Shown piece by piece: positions 36,690 through 46,069 of a DNA stretch of 64,000 bases. The stretch lies in contig CAZGAH010000012.1 of assembly GCA_964523295.1 (NCBI GenBank), positions 6,357 to 70,356 of the forward strand, in the 5' to 3' direction. Source of the DNA: CAZGAH01 sp964523295 (GTDB taxonomy: Bacteria; Desulfobacterota; Desulfovibrionia; Desulfovibrionales; Desulfovibrionaceae). The first letter of the stretch is position 1. Each line of letters starts with the position of its first letter. The notes under the pieces are model-generated. The model saw only the letters and a program-made list of their open reading frames with translations, made no database searches and was not told the origin of the DNA. The position numbers were made by a program, and so were the translations under genes.

Positions 36690-37003
36690 GCACTATCCAG
36701 TCAAGGCTCCTATTTTTTCCCGCCGAGACGGATGTTATAACACCTCTTTTTCAGGATCGACCGATGAGGATGGATTTCACCGAAAGCACTCGACACCAGC
36801 AGAGACGACCACGATGGCGGATTGTCCGGCATGACAATGGCTCCTGATTTCCGGCAGAGCCGCGATAACGTGTCGATTTATCGTCAGATTATGGACATAT
36901 TGATAAATTCGGGGAGCGTGTCTTCCGACTAGTGGAAGGACAACCGGGCGCGGCGGGCCGGATGACACGGGCGTATACTTGTTTCGTCCATTCGTAGCTC
37001 CCC
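36690..37003. other. Intergenic stretch, no supported gene
   Basis: The 314 bases between the tRNA promoter and the hypothetical gene at 37004 show no coding sequence with a ribosome site and no convincing terminator hairpin; only a weak 5-bp stem near 36930 is visible. Confidence 0.45.
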
Positions 37004-37339
37004 TCACTGCGTCTTGCTGGTGCTCCCCTTGAGCTGCCAGTATCCGGACGGGACCTCGATAAACATGTCGGCATCCACGCCCGGTACGGCAAAGACGAAC
37101 ACCAGTCGGCCCGAGGGTTCGAGCCAGTAGATCCGGCGCTGCATCAACCGGATGATGTCGTGTTCGCTCCGATGGCAATGGCGAGCGATTTCCTGGACTG
37201 CCAGACCAAGGGTCAGCCTGGCCTCAGGGCTGATGCTCACCTCGTGCAGCGACAATTCCTGCACAGTTTCATCCGCAAAATCCAGTTCTTCCATGTTGGG
37301 CGCTCTGGCGTCCGGGCGCTGCTGCGTGGCGTATGGCAT
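37004..37339 (-). CDS. Small conserved-looking hypothetical protein
   Basis: The 111-residue protein has no signal peptide or membrane segment. Its middle (SPEARLTLGLAVQEIARHCHRSEHDIIRLMQRRIYWLEPSGRLVFVFAVPG) mixes a possible His-rich helix with a beta part. I do not recognise the family. AT-rich sequence with TATTAT upstream (about 37395) could be its promoter. It stands alone between tRNA-Val and the efflux operon. Confidence 0.55.
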   Translation of the reverse strand: MPYATQQRPDARAPNMEELDFADETVQELSLHEVSISPEARLTLGLAVQEIARHCHRSEHDIIRLMQRRIYWLEPSGRLVFVFAVPGVDADMFIEVPSGYWQLKGSTSKTQ

Positions 37340-37451
37340 GGTGTCCTCCTTTCTGCTCGGGTCGGGTCGGCCTTGCCGTACCTGGCTGTCCTGATAATAT
37401 CATTGCAAAATTCATGCTAAATTTCAGAATTGCGCGTGGAAAATAGATTTA

Positions 37452-40400
37452 TCACCTTGTCCGGGCACGGGCCCGATCGCGCTTCCAACGGAAGAGCCGG
37501 ACCTCGCCCCAGCCCTCTGCCAGCGAGCAGAGCACCGGCACGACCACCAGGGTCAACAGCGTGGCCACGGCCAGACCGAAGCTGACGGCCACGGCCATTG
37601 GCCCCCACCATTGCGACGATTCGCCGCCGATGTCCCAGCGCAGGTGGATGAAGTCGAAACTCACGCCCGTGGCCATGGGAATGAGCCCCAGTATGGTGGT
37701 TATGGCCGTGAGCATGACCGGACGGAAGCGGGTCAGCCCTGTCTGCACCAGGGCGGCATCACACTCCAGGCCCTTTTCTCGTTGCAGACGATAATAATCG
37801 ATGAGCACAATGGCGTTGTTCACCACCACGCCGGCCAGACTGATGACGCCCAGACCGGTCATGATCACGCCGAAGGCCGTGCCCGTGGCCAGGAGCCCGA
37901 AGAAGACGCCGATGAGCGAGAGCAGCACCGTGAAAAGGATGATCAGCGGCGCCGACCAGGAGTCGAACTGCAGGATGAGGATCATGAAAATGATGAACAG
38001 TGCGGCCACGAAGGCCTTGCCCAGGAAGTCCTGTGATTTCTCCTGTTCCTGCTGTTCGCCGGTGAAGGCGTAGGCGTAGCCGCGCGGCCAGGTCATGTCG
38101 GCAATCCGACGGCCAATTTCAGCAATGACGTCGTTGGCCAGTACGCCGGACACGTTGGCCGAGACGGTGATCACGCGCTTCTGGTCGATGCGGTTGATGC
38201 CGCCCAGGCCGCTGGAAAGATTGATCTCGGCCAGGCTGGTCAAGGGCACGGGCGCGCCGCCCGGACCCGAGACCGTAAGCCGGCGGACGGCTTCGACCGA
38301 CTGGCGGTCTTTGGCCGGCAGGCGGGCGATGATGTCGTATTCGTCCTTGCCTTCTCGGAAAACGCCGATCTTGGCGCCATTGACCGCGGTCTTGATGGTG
38401 TAGGCGACGGTATAGGTGTCCAGCCCGAGCAGCGCGGCCTTTTCCTTGTCTACGGTCACCGTGATTTCCGGCTTGCCCTGGACGTAGTTGTCCTTGAGGT
38501 CCACCAGCCCCGGGATGTCAACGATACGACGGCGCACCTCGGCCGCGAGTTCGCCGAGCACATGCACGTCCTTGCCCGTGATTTCCATATTGATCGGCGG
38601 TCCGGTGGGCGGGCCGTTCTCTTCCTGTTCGACGCGCACTTCCGCGCCCGTGATGCTCGCCTTGAGCCGCGTGCGCAGTTCCTTGATGATCTCGGAGGAG
38701 CGGCGCGTGCGCTCGATGGGCTCCTTGAAGTCCAGGACGACGGTCGAGAGATGCGTACCGGTTCCGCCGGCCGAAAAGGGATCGCCGCCGGCGGCGCCGA
38801 CATTGGCGATGACGTGGCGGATGTCCGGATACTGCGCGGTGATTTTTTCCACTTCCTGAACCAGGGCGTCGGATGTGTCCAGGTTGGCGCCCACGGGCGC
38901 CTTGACGAACACGTTGGCCCGGTTTGGCTCGACCTCGGGAAAAAACTCCACCCCTTTGCCATAGCGTCCGTAGGCCACGATGGAAACGACCAGCAGCGCC
39001 AGCGCCAGGCCGACGACCTTGAGCCGGTTGCGCAGGGCCAGACGGAGGAGCCCGCGGTAGGCGAGCAGCAGTCTTGGCAGCGCCTCGACGCCCTGCCGTG
39101 CCGGCTTTGCGGTCTGGAAGCGCGACGAGAGCACGGGGTTGACCACGAGCGCGACGAGAAGCGATCCACTCAGGCCGAAAATAACCGTCAGCGGCAGGTA
39201 GCGCATGAACTCGCCCATGATACCCGGCCAGTAGAGCATGGGAGCGAATGCGCCCACGGTTGTCAGGGTGGAGGCGATGACCGGCCAGGCGACCTCGTCC
39301 GTGGCGGCTCTGGCCGCTTCCAGACGTCCCATACCTTCCTGGATGTGCCGGTAGATGTTTTCGATGACCACAATGGCGTTGTCCACGAGCATACCCAGAA
39401 CCAGGGTGAGCGAAAAGAGCACGACCATATTCAGCGTGATGCCGCTCGCGTTGAGGATGATAAAGGTGATGAGCATGGACAGCGGGATGGACAGGGAAAC
39501 AAAAAAGGCGGAGCGCCCGCCGATGAAGACGAAGACCACGACGAGCACGAGCAACAGCCCGGAGAGGATGTTGTTTTCCAGATCCGCGACCATGTTGCGG
39601 ATGTCGCGCGCCTGATCGGCGGTCAGATCGATGGCGAGCGTGGGGGGATACTGCGGGGTGAGTTCCTGAACGATACGGGCGACCTCGTCGTTGATGCGGA
39701 TGATGTTTTCCCCGCTACGCTTGACCACCTGAAGCGTGACGCTGTTGTTGCCGTCGATGCGGCTGCGCGTGACCGGATCCTTGTAATGATCGCGTATCTC
39801 GGCCACGTCGCGCAGGTAGACGGGCTTGCCGTCGCGCACGTAGGCGACGATGGCGTTGATGGCGTCGGGCGTGCGGTAGTCCTCGGGCACGCGGACGAGA
39901 TATTTGGCCTGGCCGATGTCCATGGAACCGCCGGGCATGTTCACGTTGCCCTGGCGGACGGCGTTGATGGCCTCGGAGACCGGGACATTGTAGAAGGCGA
40001 TGCGCTCGAGGTCGAACTCGACATGGATTTCCCGCTCCAGCCCGCCCACGATTTTCACATCGAGCACGCCGGGAATGGATTCGAAACGGTCTTCGAATTC
40101 CTCGGCAAAGCGCTTAAGCCGCTTCAGGCTGAACGGACCGGACAGGACCACCTGGAGAATGGGGATGTCGGAAAAATTCGCCTCCAGGATGACCGGGTCG
40201 TCGGGCAGGTCCGGCGGGAGGTCGGGCAGGGCCTGATCGACCTTTTCGCGGACTTTCGGCACGGCGTCGTCGATGTGGATGCCGGGAGCGAATTTGATGG
40301 AGATGGTGGAAATGCCGTCTTCGGAGGACGATTTGATCTCCTCCAGCCCGGAGATGCCTTTGAGCTTGCGCTCCAGCGGAATGGTGATCAGGGTTTCCAT

Positions 40401-40574
40401 ATCCGCCGGGGCTACGCCTTCGTATGTCGTGGTCACGAATACGTAGGGAATCGAAATATCCGGCGCCGACTCCCTGGGCAGCACGGCGTAGCTGAACAGA
40501 CCGGCCAGAATGATGAAGGCGACCAGAACGATGACGGCCTTGGGCCGTTGCAGAGCGATGTGATTGATAATCAT
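37452..40574 (-). CDS. RND efflux pump, inner-membrane subunit
   Basis: The 1040-residue protein has the RND layout: N-terminal membrane helix (IALQRPKAVIVLVAFIILAG), porter loop (FVTTTYEGVAPADMETLITIPLERKLKGISGLEEIKSSS), a helix cluster with VLVLGMLVDNAIVVIENIYRH, a second loop and a second cluster (VISLAGVVVNNAIVLIDYYRLQREKG). The last residues are Arg-rich. It is of the HAE/MexB-like group that exports drugs or small organic molecules by proton exchange. It follows the membrane-fusion gene by 71 bases. Confidence 0.95.
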   Translation of the reverse strand: MIINHIALQRPKAVIVLVAFIILAGLFSYAVLPRESAPDISIPYVFVTTTYEGVAPADMETLITIPLERKLKGISGLEEIKSSSEDGISTISIKFAPGIHIDDAVPKVREKVDQALPDLPPDLPDDPVILEANFSDIPILQVVLSGPFSLKRLKRFAEEFEDRFESIPGVLDVKIVGGLEREIHVEFDLERIAFYNVPVSEAINAVRQGNVNMPGGSMDIGQAKYLVRVPEDYRTPDAINAIVAYVRDGKPVYLRDVAEIRDHYKDPVTRSRIDGNNSVTLQVVKRSGENIIRINDEVARIVQELTPQYPPTLAIDLTADQARDIRNMVADLENNILSGLLLVLVVVFVFIGGRSAFFVSLSIPLSMLITFIILNASGITLNMVVLFSLTLVLGMLVDNAIVVIENIYRHIQEGMGRLEAARAATDEVAWPVIASTLTTVGAFAPMLYWPGIMGEFMRYLPLTVIFGLSGSLLVALVVNPVLSSRFQTAKPARQGVEALPRLLLAYRGLLRLALRNRLKVVGLALALLVVSIVAYGRYGKGVEFFPEVEPNRANVFVKAPVGANLDTSDALVQEVEKITAQYPDIRHVIANVGAAGGDPFSAGGTGTHLSTVVLDFKEPIERTRRSSEIIKELRTRLKASITGAEVRVEQEENGPPTGPPINMEITGKDVHVLGELAAEVRRRIVDIPGLVDLKDNYVQGKPEITVTVDKEKAALLGLDTYTVAYTIKTAVNGAKIGVFREGKDEYDIIARLPAKDRQSVEAVRRLTVSGPGGAPVPLTSLAEINLSSGLGGINRIDQKRVITVSANVSGVLANDVIAEIGRRIADMTWPRGYAYAFTGEQQEQEKSQDFLGKAFVAALFIIFMILILQFDSWSAPLIILFTVLLSLIGVFFGLLATGTAFGVIMTGLGVISLAGVVVNNAIVLIDYYRLQREKGLECDAALVQTGLTRFRPVMLTAITTILGLIPMATGVSFDFIHLRWDIGGESSQWWGPMAVAVSFGLAVATLLTLVVVPVLCSLAEGWGEVRLFRWKRDRARARTR

Positions 40575-40645
40575 GGTTCAGCAGCCGTTCAGATGGGGTT
40601 GGAGCGCACGAACACGCTTGGGAAGACGCTCAGCCAGGAGCCCGG

Positions 40646-41713
40646 TCATTCGACGACGACGGGAGTACCGTCTTCGACCTGGTTCTGGCCGGCAACGATG
40701 ACCTGCTCCCCGGCTGCCAGGCCTTTGACAATCTGGATGCGCTCGCCGTCAATGGCGCCGAAGGTCACGGTCCGGGCCTGAGCCAGCCCGTCTTTGACCA
40801 CGAACAGGATGCGCTCGCCGCCCTTGTCCAGAATACTGTAGAGCGGCACCGCCAGGGCGTCGGGAATAACCTGGCGCAGAAACACGGTCCGGGCGAGCAT
40901 TCCGGGACGGATTCGACCGTCGGCATTGTCCAGCACCACGCGCACGCGGAACGTTTTGGTCGCAGGGTCGGCCTTGGGTGCCACGAAATCCACCCGCCCT
41001 TCCCAGACTTCTCCCGGCCAGGCGTCCACGGTCACGCGCGCAGGCGCCGGCGGGGCGATGAAGCGCACGTCGAGTTCGGGGACATTGACATTGACGCGGA
41101 TGGTGCGCGCGTCAATAATCTCGGCCACGGGCTTGCCCATGTCGACGTATTCGCCCGGATCGACGTAGAGCCTGCCGATCGTCCCGGCCACGGGCGCGCG
41201 TACCAGGCCCTGGTCGTAGTTCACCTGCGCCTCGCGCAAATCACTGGCGCCGCGGAGCTTCCCGGCCAGGGCCTGGTCATGCTCCTCTTTGGTCACCATG
41301 TTGCGCGCGAACAGATTCTGGCGCCGCTCCGCCAGGCCGTTGAGCATGTCGTAGGCGGCCTGAGCCCGGTCCAGGGCCGCCTGCAGCGCCTTGAGGTCAA
41401 TTTTCGCGATCAGCTCGTCCTCGGCCACGCTCTGCCCTTCGCTCGGACCGATCCACTCCACCTGGCCCGGGCGCTGCGCGGCCAGCGTAATATCATGCCG
41501 CGCCTCGGTCTCGCCCGGCAAGGCGAGATAGTCGTGCAGGGGGGCGAGCGTGACCGTGAACACGCGCACCGGAACACCTGGCGCCCGGGCGGGCGCGACC
41601 TGCGGCTCGGCGTTCGATTCCGTATTGCAGGCCGCGAGTGCCAGAAGCGCGAGGAACAGAAAGATCAGGGCGACCGACGCGCCGGAAAGGCGATGCGAGA
41701 GTATGGCGATCAT
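40646..41713 (-). CDS. RND efflux membrane-fusion lipoprotein
   Basis: The start at 41713 (MIAILSHRL) gives a lipoprotein signal ending LLALAAC (Cys about residue 29). The 355-residue protein has the HlyD/AcrA layout: lipoyl half (VRVFTVTLAPLHDYLALPGETEARHDITLAAQRPGQVEWI), helical hairpin (ALDRAQAAYDMLNGLAERRQNLFARNMVTKEEHDQ), second lipoyl half (VRAPVAGTIGRLYVDPGEYVDMG) and beta barrel. It links the RND pump to an outer-membrane channel; no TolC-like gene is nearby. Confidence 0.92.
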   Translation of the reverse strand: MIAILSHRLSGASVALIFLFLALLALAACNTESNAEPQVAPARAPGVPVRVFTVTLAPLHDYLALPGETEARHDITLAAQRPGQVEWIGPSEGQSVAEDELIAKIDLKALQAALDRAQAAYDMLNGLAERRQNLFARNMVTKEEHDQALAGKLRGASDLREAQVNYDQGLVRAPVAGTIGRLYVDPGEYVDMGKPVAEIIDARTIRVNVNVPELDVRFIAPPAPARVTVDAWPGEVWEGRVDFVAPKADPATKTFRVRVVLDNADGRIRPGMLARTVFLRQVIPDALAVPLYSILDKGGERILFVVKDGLAQARTVTFGAIDGERIQIVKGLAAGEQVIVAGQNQVEDGTPVVVE

Positions 41714-41791
41714 GATGCTTCCTTGCTTATCGAAAAAAAACTGATGGCGGAGTGCCCACGCTTCGTTCATGCTGCCGGATACGCCGGCCGG

Positions 41792-42466
41792 CTATACCCT
41801 GGCCCCGCGCACCGCGTGCATGCCGCCAAGCGAAAAGCGGACAATATGCCCGGTCAGACGCTCCACGTCGTCCCGGGTCCGCGGGACGTAGGGGGCGAGC
41901 CGCTGCGCGACGGGCCGGTTGTGCAGATAGTGCATACACTGGCCGATGATGCTTTGCACGCACAAGGTCTCTTCCGGCGCATCCGTTCCCAGCAGTTCGA
42001 CAACCAGCCCCTTGAGAATGCCCACGTGCTCGCGGATATGCATCTCGATCAGCCGGTCCAGAACAGGGGATGCGGCGTCGAGCGACCGGGCCAGCAACTG
42101 GCTCTTTTTCTCCAGATCCGGACCGCCATCCCCGAGCAGGATGCCAGCCAGAAAGGAAAAGACAAACCCGCGCAGCCGCGCCTCCGCCGGCGCATCCGGC
42201 GAAACTCCGCCATCCGGGGGGTAGCGTTCCTGCATCCGTTGGAACAGCCCGCTGACCACGGCCAGATACAGCCCCCGCTTGTCCTGAAAATGATAATGCA
42301 CGGCCGCCACATTGACACCGGCCAGGCGGCAAATCTCGCGCACGGTGGCACCCTCGTACCCGCGCTCCAGAAAGGCGCTCAATGCGGCCTCGAGGATTTT
42401 TTCCCGCGTACGCGACCGGGGGCGATCCCGGGTCGTATTCATCCGGTACACTTCTGATTCAAGCAT
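41792..42466 (-). CDS. TetR-family repressor of the efflux operon
   Basis: The 224-residue protein has an N-terminal TetR DNA-binding domain (TREKILEAALSAFLERGYEGATVREICRLAGVNVAAVHYHFQDKRGLYLAVV) and a C-terminal ligand domain like that of DUF1956/CerR-type regulators (SQLLARSLDAASPVLDRLIEMHIREHV). It lies 78 bases upstream of the membrane-fusion gene on the same strand, so it is probably autoregulated and represses the pump. The start may be 42466 or the in-frame ATG at 42442. Confidence 0.9.
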   Translation of the reverse strand: MLESEVYRMNTTRDRPRSRTREKILEAALSAFLERGYEGATVREICRLAGVNVAAVHYHFQDKRGLYLAVVSGLFQRMQERYPPDGGVSPDAPAEARLRGFVFSFLAGILLGDGGPDLEKKSQLLARSLDAASPVLDRLIEMHIREHVGILKGLVVELLGTDAPEETLCVQSIIGQCMHYLHNRPVAQRLAPYVPRTRDDVERLTGHIVRFSLGGMHAVRGARV

Positions 42467-42479
42467 TGTTTCAAACGCT
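42462..42479. promoter_or_regulatory. Candidate operator for the TetR regulator
   Basis: AGCATT and AACGCT are inverted half-sites with one mismatch and a six-base spacer, at the start of the TetR gene. It fits an autorepression site but is short, so it is only a candidate. Confidence 0.35.
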
Positions 42480-42565
42480 GTTTAAATTCCTTTGGGTTGC
42501 CGGTCAAGCGATTTTCGAGCGCTGTCCCTCGTTGCCCCGCACGCGGGGAAGACCTCGAAAAATGA

Positions 42566-42598
42566 GCGCGCAGACAGGGTTACAACCTGCCTGCGCGC
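42566..42598. terminator. Hairpin terminator after cheW
   Basis: A 13-bp stem with one mismatch (GCGCGCAGACAGG / CCTGCCTGCGCGC) and a seven-base loop lies 35 bases past the cheW stop. On the minus strand it is followed by TCATTTTT, on the plus strand by ATTTT, so it may work in both directions. Confidence 0.75.
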
Positions 42599-42632
42599 AT
42601 TTTGTCCGGTATCGCCGCCGATGGCGCGTGGC

Positions 42633-43145
42633 TCAGGCCTGAGCCTGGGGGGCGGGGGCGGACTCGCCGGCGCTGGTCACGGCGGCCAGCTCCTCGGCGG
42701 AGAACAGCTGGTTGATGTCCAGGATCATGATGAAGCGTTCGTGCCGTTTCCCCATGCCTTTAATGAATTTGACATTGATGGCCGTGCCCATTTTCGGGGG
42801 CGGGTCGATCTGGTTCGGTTCGATTTCCAATACTTCCTGGACCGAGTCCGCCAGGGCTCCGACCACGGCGTTTTCCTCGCCCAGGCTGACTTCGGTGATG
42901 ATGATGCACGTGTTGACGTTCATTTCCGTGCGCGACATGCCGAATTTCAGCCGCAGATCGACCACGGGCACGGCGTGCCCGCGCAGATTGATCACCCCGC
43001 GCATGTAGGACGGCGTGCGGGGGATCTTGGTAATGTTCTTGTCGTCAAGAATTTCCCGCACCGAGCCGATATCCATGGCGAACAGCTCGTCGCCCAGGGT
43101 AAAGGTCAGATATTGATTCAGTTCTGATCCGCTCGTCTCGCTCAT
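42633..43145 (-). CDS. cheW: CheW chemotaxis coupling protein
   Basis: The 170-residue protein is one CheW domain: YLTFTLGDELFAMDIGSVREILDD, ITKIPRTPSYMRGVINLRGHAVPVVDLRLKFG, and the C-terminal part KFIKGMGKRHERFIMILDINQLF, plus an Ala/Pro tail. CheW links receptors to CheA. The start follows GGAGGAAGC. It lies 29 bases after the receptor gene, so the two are co-transcribed; no cheA is here. Confidence 0.95.
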   Translation of the reverse strand: MSETSGSELNQYLTFTLGDELFAMDIGSVREILDDKNITKIPRTPSYMRGVINLRGHAVPVVDLRLKFGMSRTEMNVNTCIIITEVSLGEENAVVGALADSVQEVLEIEPNQIDPPPKMGTAINVKFIKGMGKRHERFIMILDINQLFSAEELAAVTSAGESAPAPQAQA

Positions 43146-43174
43146 GCTTCCTCCGGAATCGGTTTACGCGGGCG

Positions 43175-45220
43175 TTAAAACCGTTCGAAGTCCTCATCGC
43201 TGGTGTCGTCATGCATGGCCAGCGACACGCCGCCTGCCGCAGGCTTGGGCGCGTGGGCCGTGGCCTGAGGCAGGGCCTTTTTGCGTGCTCCGCCGCCGTG
43301 CGCCATGGTAATAGCCTTTTTAGCGGTGCGGCGAGTGGAGGTGGTCGAGACCCGGAAGAAGGTCATGGTGCTCATAAGCTGCTCTGCCTGGCTTGAGAGT
43401 TCTTCCGACGTGGATGCCATTTCCTCGGAGGCGGAGGCATTCTGCTGGACGACCTGGTCGAGCTGCTGGATGGCCTTGTTGATCTGGCCGGAGCCGGCAT
43501 TCTGCTCGTTGCTGGCAGCGGCGATTTCCTGGACCAGGTCGGCGTTTTTCTGAATGTCGGGCACGATGAGCTTGAGCATCGAGCCGGCCTTCTCGGCAAT
43601 TTCCACGCTCGAGGACGAAAGCTCGCTGATTTCCGCCGCTGCCGCGCCGCTACGCTCGGCCAGCTTACGGACCTCGGCGGCGACCACGGCAAAGCCCTTG
43701 CCGTGCTCGCCGGCCCGGGCTGCCTCAATGGCGGCGTTCAAGGCCAGGAGGTTGGTCTGGCGGGCAATTTCCTCGATGATGGAGATTTTTTCCGCAATCT
43801 CTTTCATGGCAGACACGGTTTTGGAAACAGCCTCACCGCCCTCGGCAGCGTCCTTGGCCGCCTTGAGCGCGATCTGCTGGGTCTGCTGCGCGTTGTCGGC
43901 GTTCTGTTTGATGTTCGAGGCCATCTGCTCCATGGACGAGGAGATTTCCTCAACGCTGGCAGCCTGCTCGGTCGCGCCCTGGGACATACTCTGCGCCGAG
44001 GCGGACAGCTCTTCGCTGCCCGAGGCGACGTTGTCGGAGGCCTCCTGAACCTCGGCCACGACCTGGCGCAGGCGCTCGACCATGTGGTTCAGGGCCGCAG
44101 CCAGGGTACCGATCTCGTCCTTCTGGTCGATGTCCAGCAGCTGGGTAAAATCGCCGCCGGACATGGCCTCGGCAAAGGTCACGCCCTTGAGGATCGGCCG
44201 CGTGATCGCCAGAGTCAAGGCCACGGCGATGACGATGCCCAACAACGCCGCCACGGCCAGACCGGCCACGAGAATCGACGAGGCCTGCCCAAGGTCATGG
44301 GCGGCCACATCGGCCATTTTCCCCGTGTGCTCCATGCCCGCCTGCGCGGTTTCCTTGGCCGCGTGCAGCACTTCCTCTGCGACGGCGTTTCGCTTTTTCG
44401 CTATTTCTTCTACCTTAACGAAAACGTCGAGGTACCCAGCCATGGCCTCGTGGTATTTTTTAACTACATCAGCTATCTCAGCCAGTTGCTTAATGTTAGT
44501 CTCCTGGTGGATTGTTGTCCTGATCTTGGCGATTATTTCGTCCATCTTCGTAAAATTCGCCATAATTTCACGCATATAGTTCGAATTGCGTTGAGCTTGA
44601 GCCCGCCAGTTTCCGGTCCTGGCGGCGTTGCCCAGGTCGACGAGGTCGTTGATCCAGGTGATCTTGTTCAGGCGTTCCTTCATTTTATCAGGCGCTGCTC
44701 CAGCCTCTATTTCCTTGACCATTGCCTCGTTTTGCGAGTTGAGAAAATCACTGGTGACCTTCATGAATAAGGCGCCGCCTTCGATCATCGCTTTGCGCAA
44801 TCCTTCATAACGCCCGATCAGCCCCGAGGTCTCCTGGACCAGCTTTTCGTACTCAACCACCTTGGCCTTGGCCTTGGTGACGTTCTCCTTCAGGGCCACG
44901 AGCTGCGTATATTTGGCGGCATGGGCGTCCGCCTTTTCCAGCTGCTTTTTCACCTCTTCCAGAAGAGGACGAACCGCCTCATAATCTTCGCGCTCTTCGG
45001 TAAAGGTATACAAGCGCATGGCATACATCGTCAGCATCGAGTTCCGTTCCACCTCGTTCGCGATGGCCACTTCCGGCACATACTCTTTCGAAAGCCGCGT
45101 GGCGGTGTCTTCCACGGAGTGCATGTTGATAATGGCCACAACGCCCAGGGCGATGGCGATAACGATCAGCAAACCGAATCCGAACCCGAGTTTGATTCCC
45201 AGCTTCATGTTTTTCAGCAT
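43175..45220 (-). CDS. Methyl-accepting chemotaxis protein
   Basis: The 681-residue receptor has an N-terminal membrane helix (about 8-31), a long periplasmic helical sensor (about 35-310), a second membrane helix (about 317-340), HAMP, and the signalling hairpin with the invariant tip IIEEIARQTNLLALNAAIEAARAGEHGKGFAVVAAEVRKLAERS. The C-terminal tail is Ala/Lys-rich and ends DEDFERF; a CheR pentapeptide is not evident. The ligand is unknown. It is paired with cheW downstream. Confidence 0.95.
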   Translation of the reverse strand: MLKNMKLGIKLGFGFGLLIVIAIALGVVAIINMHSVEDTATRLSKEYVPEVAIANEVERNSMLTMYAMRLYTFTEEREDYEAVRPLLEEVKKQLEKADAHAAKYTQLVALKENVTKAKAKVVEYEKLVQETSGLIGRYEGLRKAMIEGGALFMKVTSDFLNSQNEAMVKEIEAGAAPDKMKERLNKITWINDLVDLGNAARTGNWRAQAQRNSNYMREIMANFTKMDEIIAKIRTTIHQETNIKQLAEIADVVKKYHEAMAGYLDVFVKVEEIAKKRNAVAEEVLHAAKETAQAGMEHTGKMADVAAHDLGQASSILVAGLAVAALLGIVIAVALTLAITRPILKGVTFAEAMSGGDFTQLLDIDQKDEIGTLAAALNHMVERLRQVVAEVQEASDNVASGSEELSASAQSMSQGATEQAASVEEISSSMEQMASNIKQNADNAQQTQQIALKAAKDAAEGGEAVSKTVSAMKEIAEKISIIEEIARQTNLLALNAAIEAARAGEHGKGFAVVAAEVRKLAERSGAAAAEISELSSSSVEIAEKAGSMLKLIVPDIQKNADLVQEIAAASNEQNAGSGQINKAIQQLDQVVQQNASASEEMASTSEELSSQAEQLMSTMTFFRVSTTSTRRTAKKAITMAHGGGARKKALPQATAHAPKPAAGGVSLAMHDDTSDEDFERF

Positions 45221-45384
45221 GGCCTGCTCCCTTGGCCTAGAGGTTGAATCAGCAACAATTGACTAGCACATAGAGTAGAAAATGCAAGAGAAATGTGAGC
45301 ATCGTTTTTTGCTTGGACCGAGGCGACTACGGACGCGGGGAAGCCCCTTTCTGAATCGCAGTGACCGGGCGGAGACGCCATGCA

Positions 45385-45711
45385 TCAACGGCTTGTCCGG
45401 GGATGTGGTGACCGCGGTTGCCCCGGCTCAAAGGCAAGCCGCAATCCAACAGCGTCGAGCACGGCGCAGAGCGTTTTCAGCGTCGGGTTGCCACGCGGAG
45501 AGAGCGCGCGGTACAGGCTCTCCCGCTTCATGCCAGCCTTGGCCGCCACGTCAGCCATACCGTAGGCCTCGGCGATGCGTCGCAAGGCCAGCAGCAATAC
45601 GGCCGTATCCTCTGATTCTTCGAGCGCCGAGCGCAAATACTCCCGCGCCAGCGCAGGATCGGCGTGCAGTTCGGCGACCAGCGCCTTGTCATGATCTTTG
45701 GCGAATTTCAT
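45385..45711 (-). CDS. Antitoxin, HTH addiction-module antidote
   Basis: The 108-residue protein has a helix-turn-helix (IAEAYGMADVAAKAGMKRESLYRALSPRGNPTLKTLCAVLDAVGLRLAF) preceded by AREYLRSALEESEDTAVLLLALRRI, the layout of the probable addiction-module antidote family. It neutralises the toxin encoded just upstream and likely represses the pair. It overlaps the toxin gene by four bases. Confidence 0.9.
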   Translation of the reverse strand: MKFAKDHDKALVAELHADPALAREYLRSALEESEDTAVLLLALRRIAEAYGMADVAAKAGMKRESLYRALSPRGNPTLKTLCAVLDAVGLRLAFEPGQPRSPHPRTSR

Positions 45712-46043
45712 TGGCTTTCCCTCGCAAGTCGGCGTTTGTATTCCTCAAACAACGTCTTGGCCTTTGCCACGTCTTCGCGTTGACGGTTCTTATCGCCGCC
45801 GTAGAGCAACAGCACGATCTGCTTGCCAACGATTGCGAAATACACACGGTATCCAGGCCCTACGTCGATGCGCAATTCCGACACCCCGTCTCCCAAGGCT
45901 TTCACATCGCCGAAACAGCCCAACGCGAGCCGATCGAGACGCGTCAGCACACGAGCCTTGCCCCGCGTATCCCTGAGCGAGCCGAGCCAGCTTTCAAACG
46001 GACAGCTGCCATCTTCGGCCACATAGCGCACTATGTCATTCAT
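45708..46043 (-). CDS. Toxin, RelE/HigB-like (Gp49 type)
   Basis: The 111-residue protein has the fold signature of the RelE/HigB-like addiction-module killer family: FESWLGSLRDTRGKARVLTRLDRLALGCFGD, ELRIDVGPGYRVYFAIVGKQIVLLLYGGDKNRQREDVAKAKTLFEEYK. Members usually cut mRNA on the ribosome. The toxin comes first and the antidote second, the usual order of this subtype. A palindrome lies nine bases upstream of the start. Confidence 0.9.
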   Translation of the reverse strand: MNDIVRYVAEDGSCPFESWLGSLRDTRGKARVLTRLDRLALGCFGDVKALGDGVSELRIDVGPGYRVYFAIVGKQIVLLLYGGDKNRQREDVAKAKTLFEEYKRRLARESQ

Positions 46044-46051
46044 TCTCTTTC

Positions 46052-46069
46052 TGTAACATATAAGTTACA
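46052..46069. promoter_or_regulatory. Palindromic operator of the toxin-antitoxin pair
   Basis: TGTAAC and GTTACA are perfect inverted repeats around ATATAA, immediately ahead of the toxin gene. On the minus strand TTATAT in the centre could be the -10 element, so the antidote bound here would shut off its own promoter. Confidence 0.7.
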
